From an uncultured Clostridia bacterium (lineage in GTDB: Bacteria > Bacillota > Clostridia > Oscillospirales > CAG-272): DNA of 5,892 bases. This document shows, piece by piece, positions 5,807 to 5,892 of the stretch. The DNA lies in assembly GCA_946404295.1 (NCBI GenBank), contig CAMJDE010000126.1, positions 1-5,892 of the forward strand. The letters are read 5' to 3'. The first letter of the stretch is position 1. The number at the start of each line of letters is the position of its first letter. The position numbers were made by a program, and so were the translations under genes. The notes beneath the pieces are model-generated. The model searched no databases and was not told where the DNA came from. It worked only from the letters and a program-made list of their open reading frames with translations.

Positions 5807-5810
5807 GTGG
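5795..5810. repeat. Perfect 6-bp inverted repeat over the rpsB -35 box
   Basis: On the minus strand CCACTT-GCGA-AAGTGG is a perfect inverted repeat with a 4-base centre, and the -35 box TTGCGA is its middle. Placement over a -35 box is where repressors or activators often bind. Read on the plus strand the stem is followed by TTTT, so a weak terminator is an alternative. The predicted rpsB transcript starts downstream and would not contain it. Confidence 0.55.
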
Positions 5811-5892
5811 TTTTCGGAGTTTTTCGCACCGTTCACAAAAAATTAACATTTGCGGCACTTTTTGCGTTCGTCGCGGGGCGAGGGGAGCGGGA

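Noticed and set aside
5646..5846. A 66-codon open frame on the plus strand within the rpsB upstream region.
   Set aside because: It overlaps the rpsB leader and promoter antisense and resembles no family. It has no convincing ribosome site.

Overview
This window is a compact housekeeping segment of a bacterial chromosome. All seven genes lie on the minus strand and read right to left: rpsB, tsf, [terminator / promoter], pyrH, frr, uppS, cdsA, dxr. The last gene, dxr, runs off the left edge. This order is the classic arrangement of Bacillota (Firmicutes). The G+C-rich coding sequence (strong preference for G or C at third codon positions), A+T-rich intergenic gaps, purine-rich Shine-Dalgarno (SD) sites and PyrH wording (GAGNIWRGR, STDTAGALRAAEIGAD) fit a high-GC member of the Clostridia, perhaps an uncultured gut lineage. 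The placement is inference; no marker fixes the genus.

Layout in direction of transcription. Positions 5892-5647 are non-coding: an A+T-rich block, a strong candidate sigma-A promoter (5778-5806) whose -35 box sits inside a perfect 6-bp inverted repeat, and a leader of about 125 nt with several hairpins ahead of an ideal SD. rpsB (5646-4894) and tsf (4872-3946) follow, separated by 21 nt, and end at a good intrinsic terminator (3921-3888). A second promoter (3802-3774) and a short leader with a GC-rich hairpin start the second unit: pyrH (3714-2986), frr (2955-2401), uppS (2399-1683), cdsA (1651-806) and dxr (781 to the left edge). Gaps in this unit are 1 to 31 nt. No internal terminator or promoter was seen, so it looks like one operon.

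The first operon makes ribosomal protein S2 and elongation factor Ts. The second joins UMP kinase (pyrimidine nucleotides), ribosome recycling factor, and three envelope and isoprenoid enzymes. Dxr commits carbon to the MEP pathway, which supplies the isoprenoid precursors UppS uses for the undecaprenyl carrier. CdsA uses CTP, derived from the UMP that PyrH phosphorylates, to activate phosphatidic acid for phospholipids. The operon therefore links translation, nucleotide supply and envelope growth.

I found no mobile element, CRISPR array, RNA gene or novel gene system. The points most worth a second look are two substitutions in the UMP-binding loop of PyrH, the structured rpsB leader with competing hairpins, and the palindrome built into the rpsB promoter. 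The very long open frames on the plus strand are shadows of the GC-biased genes.
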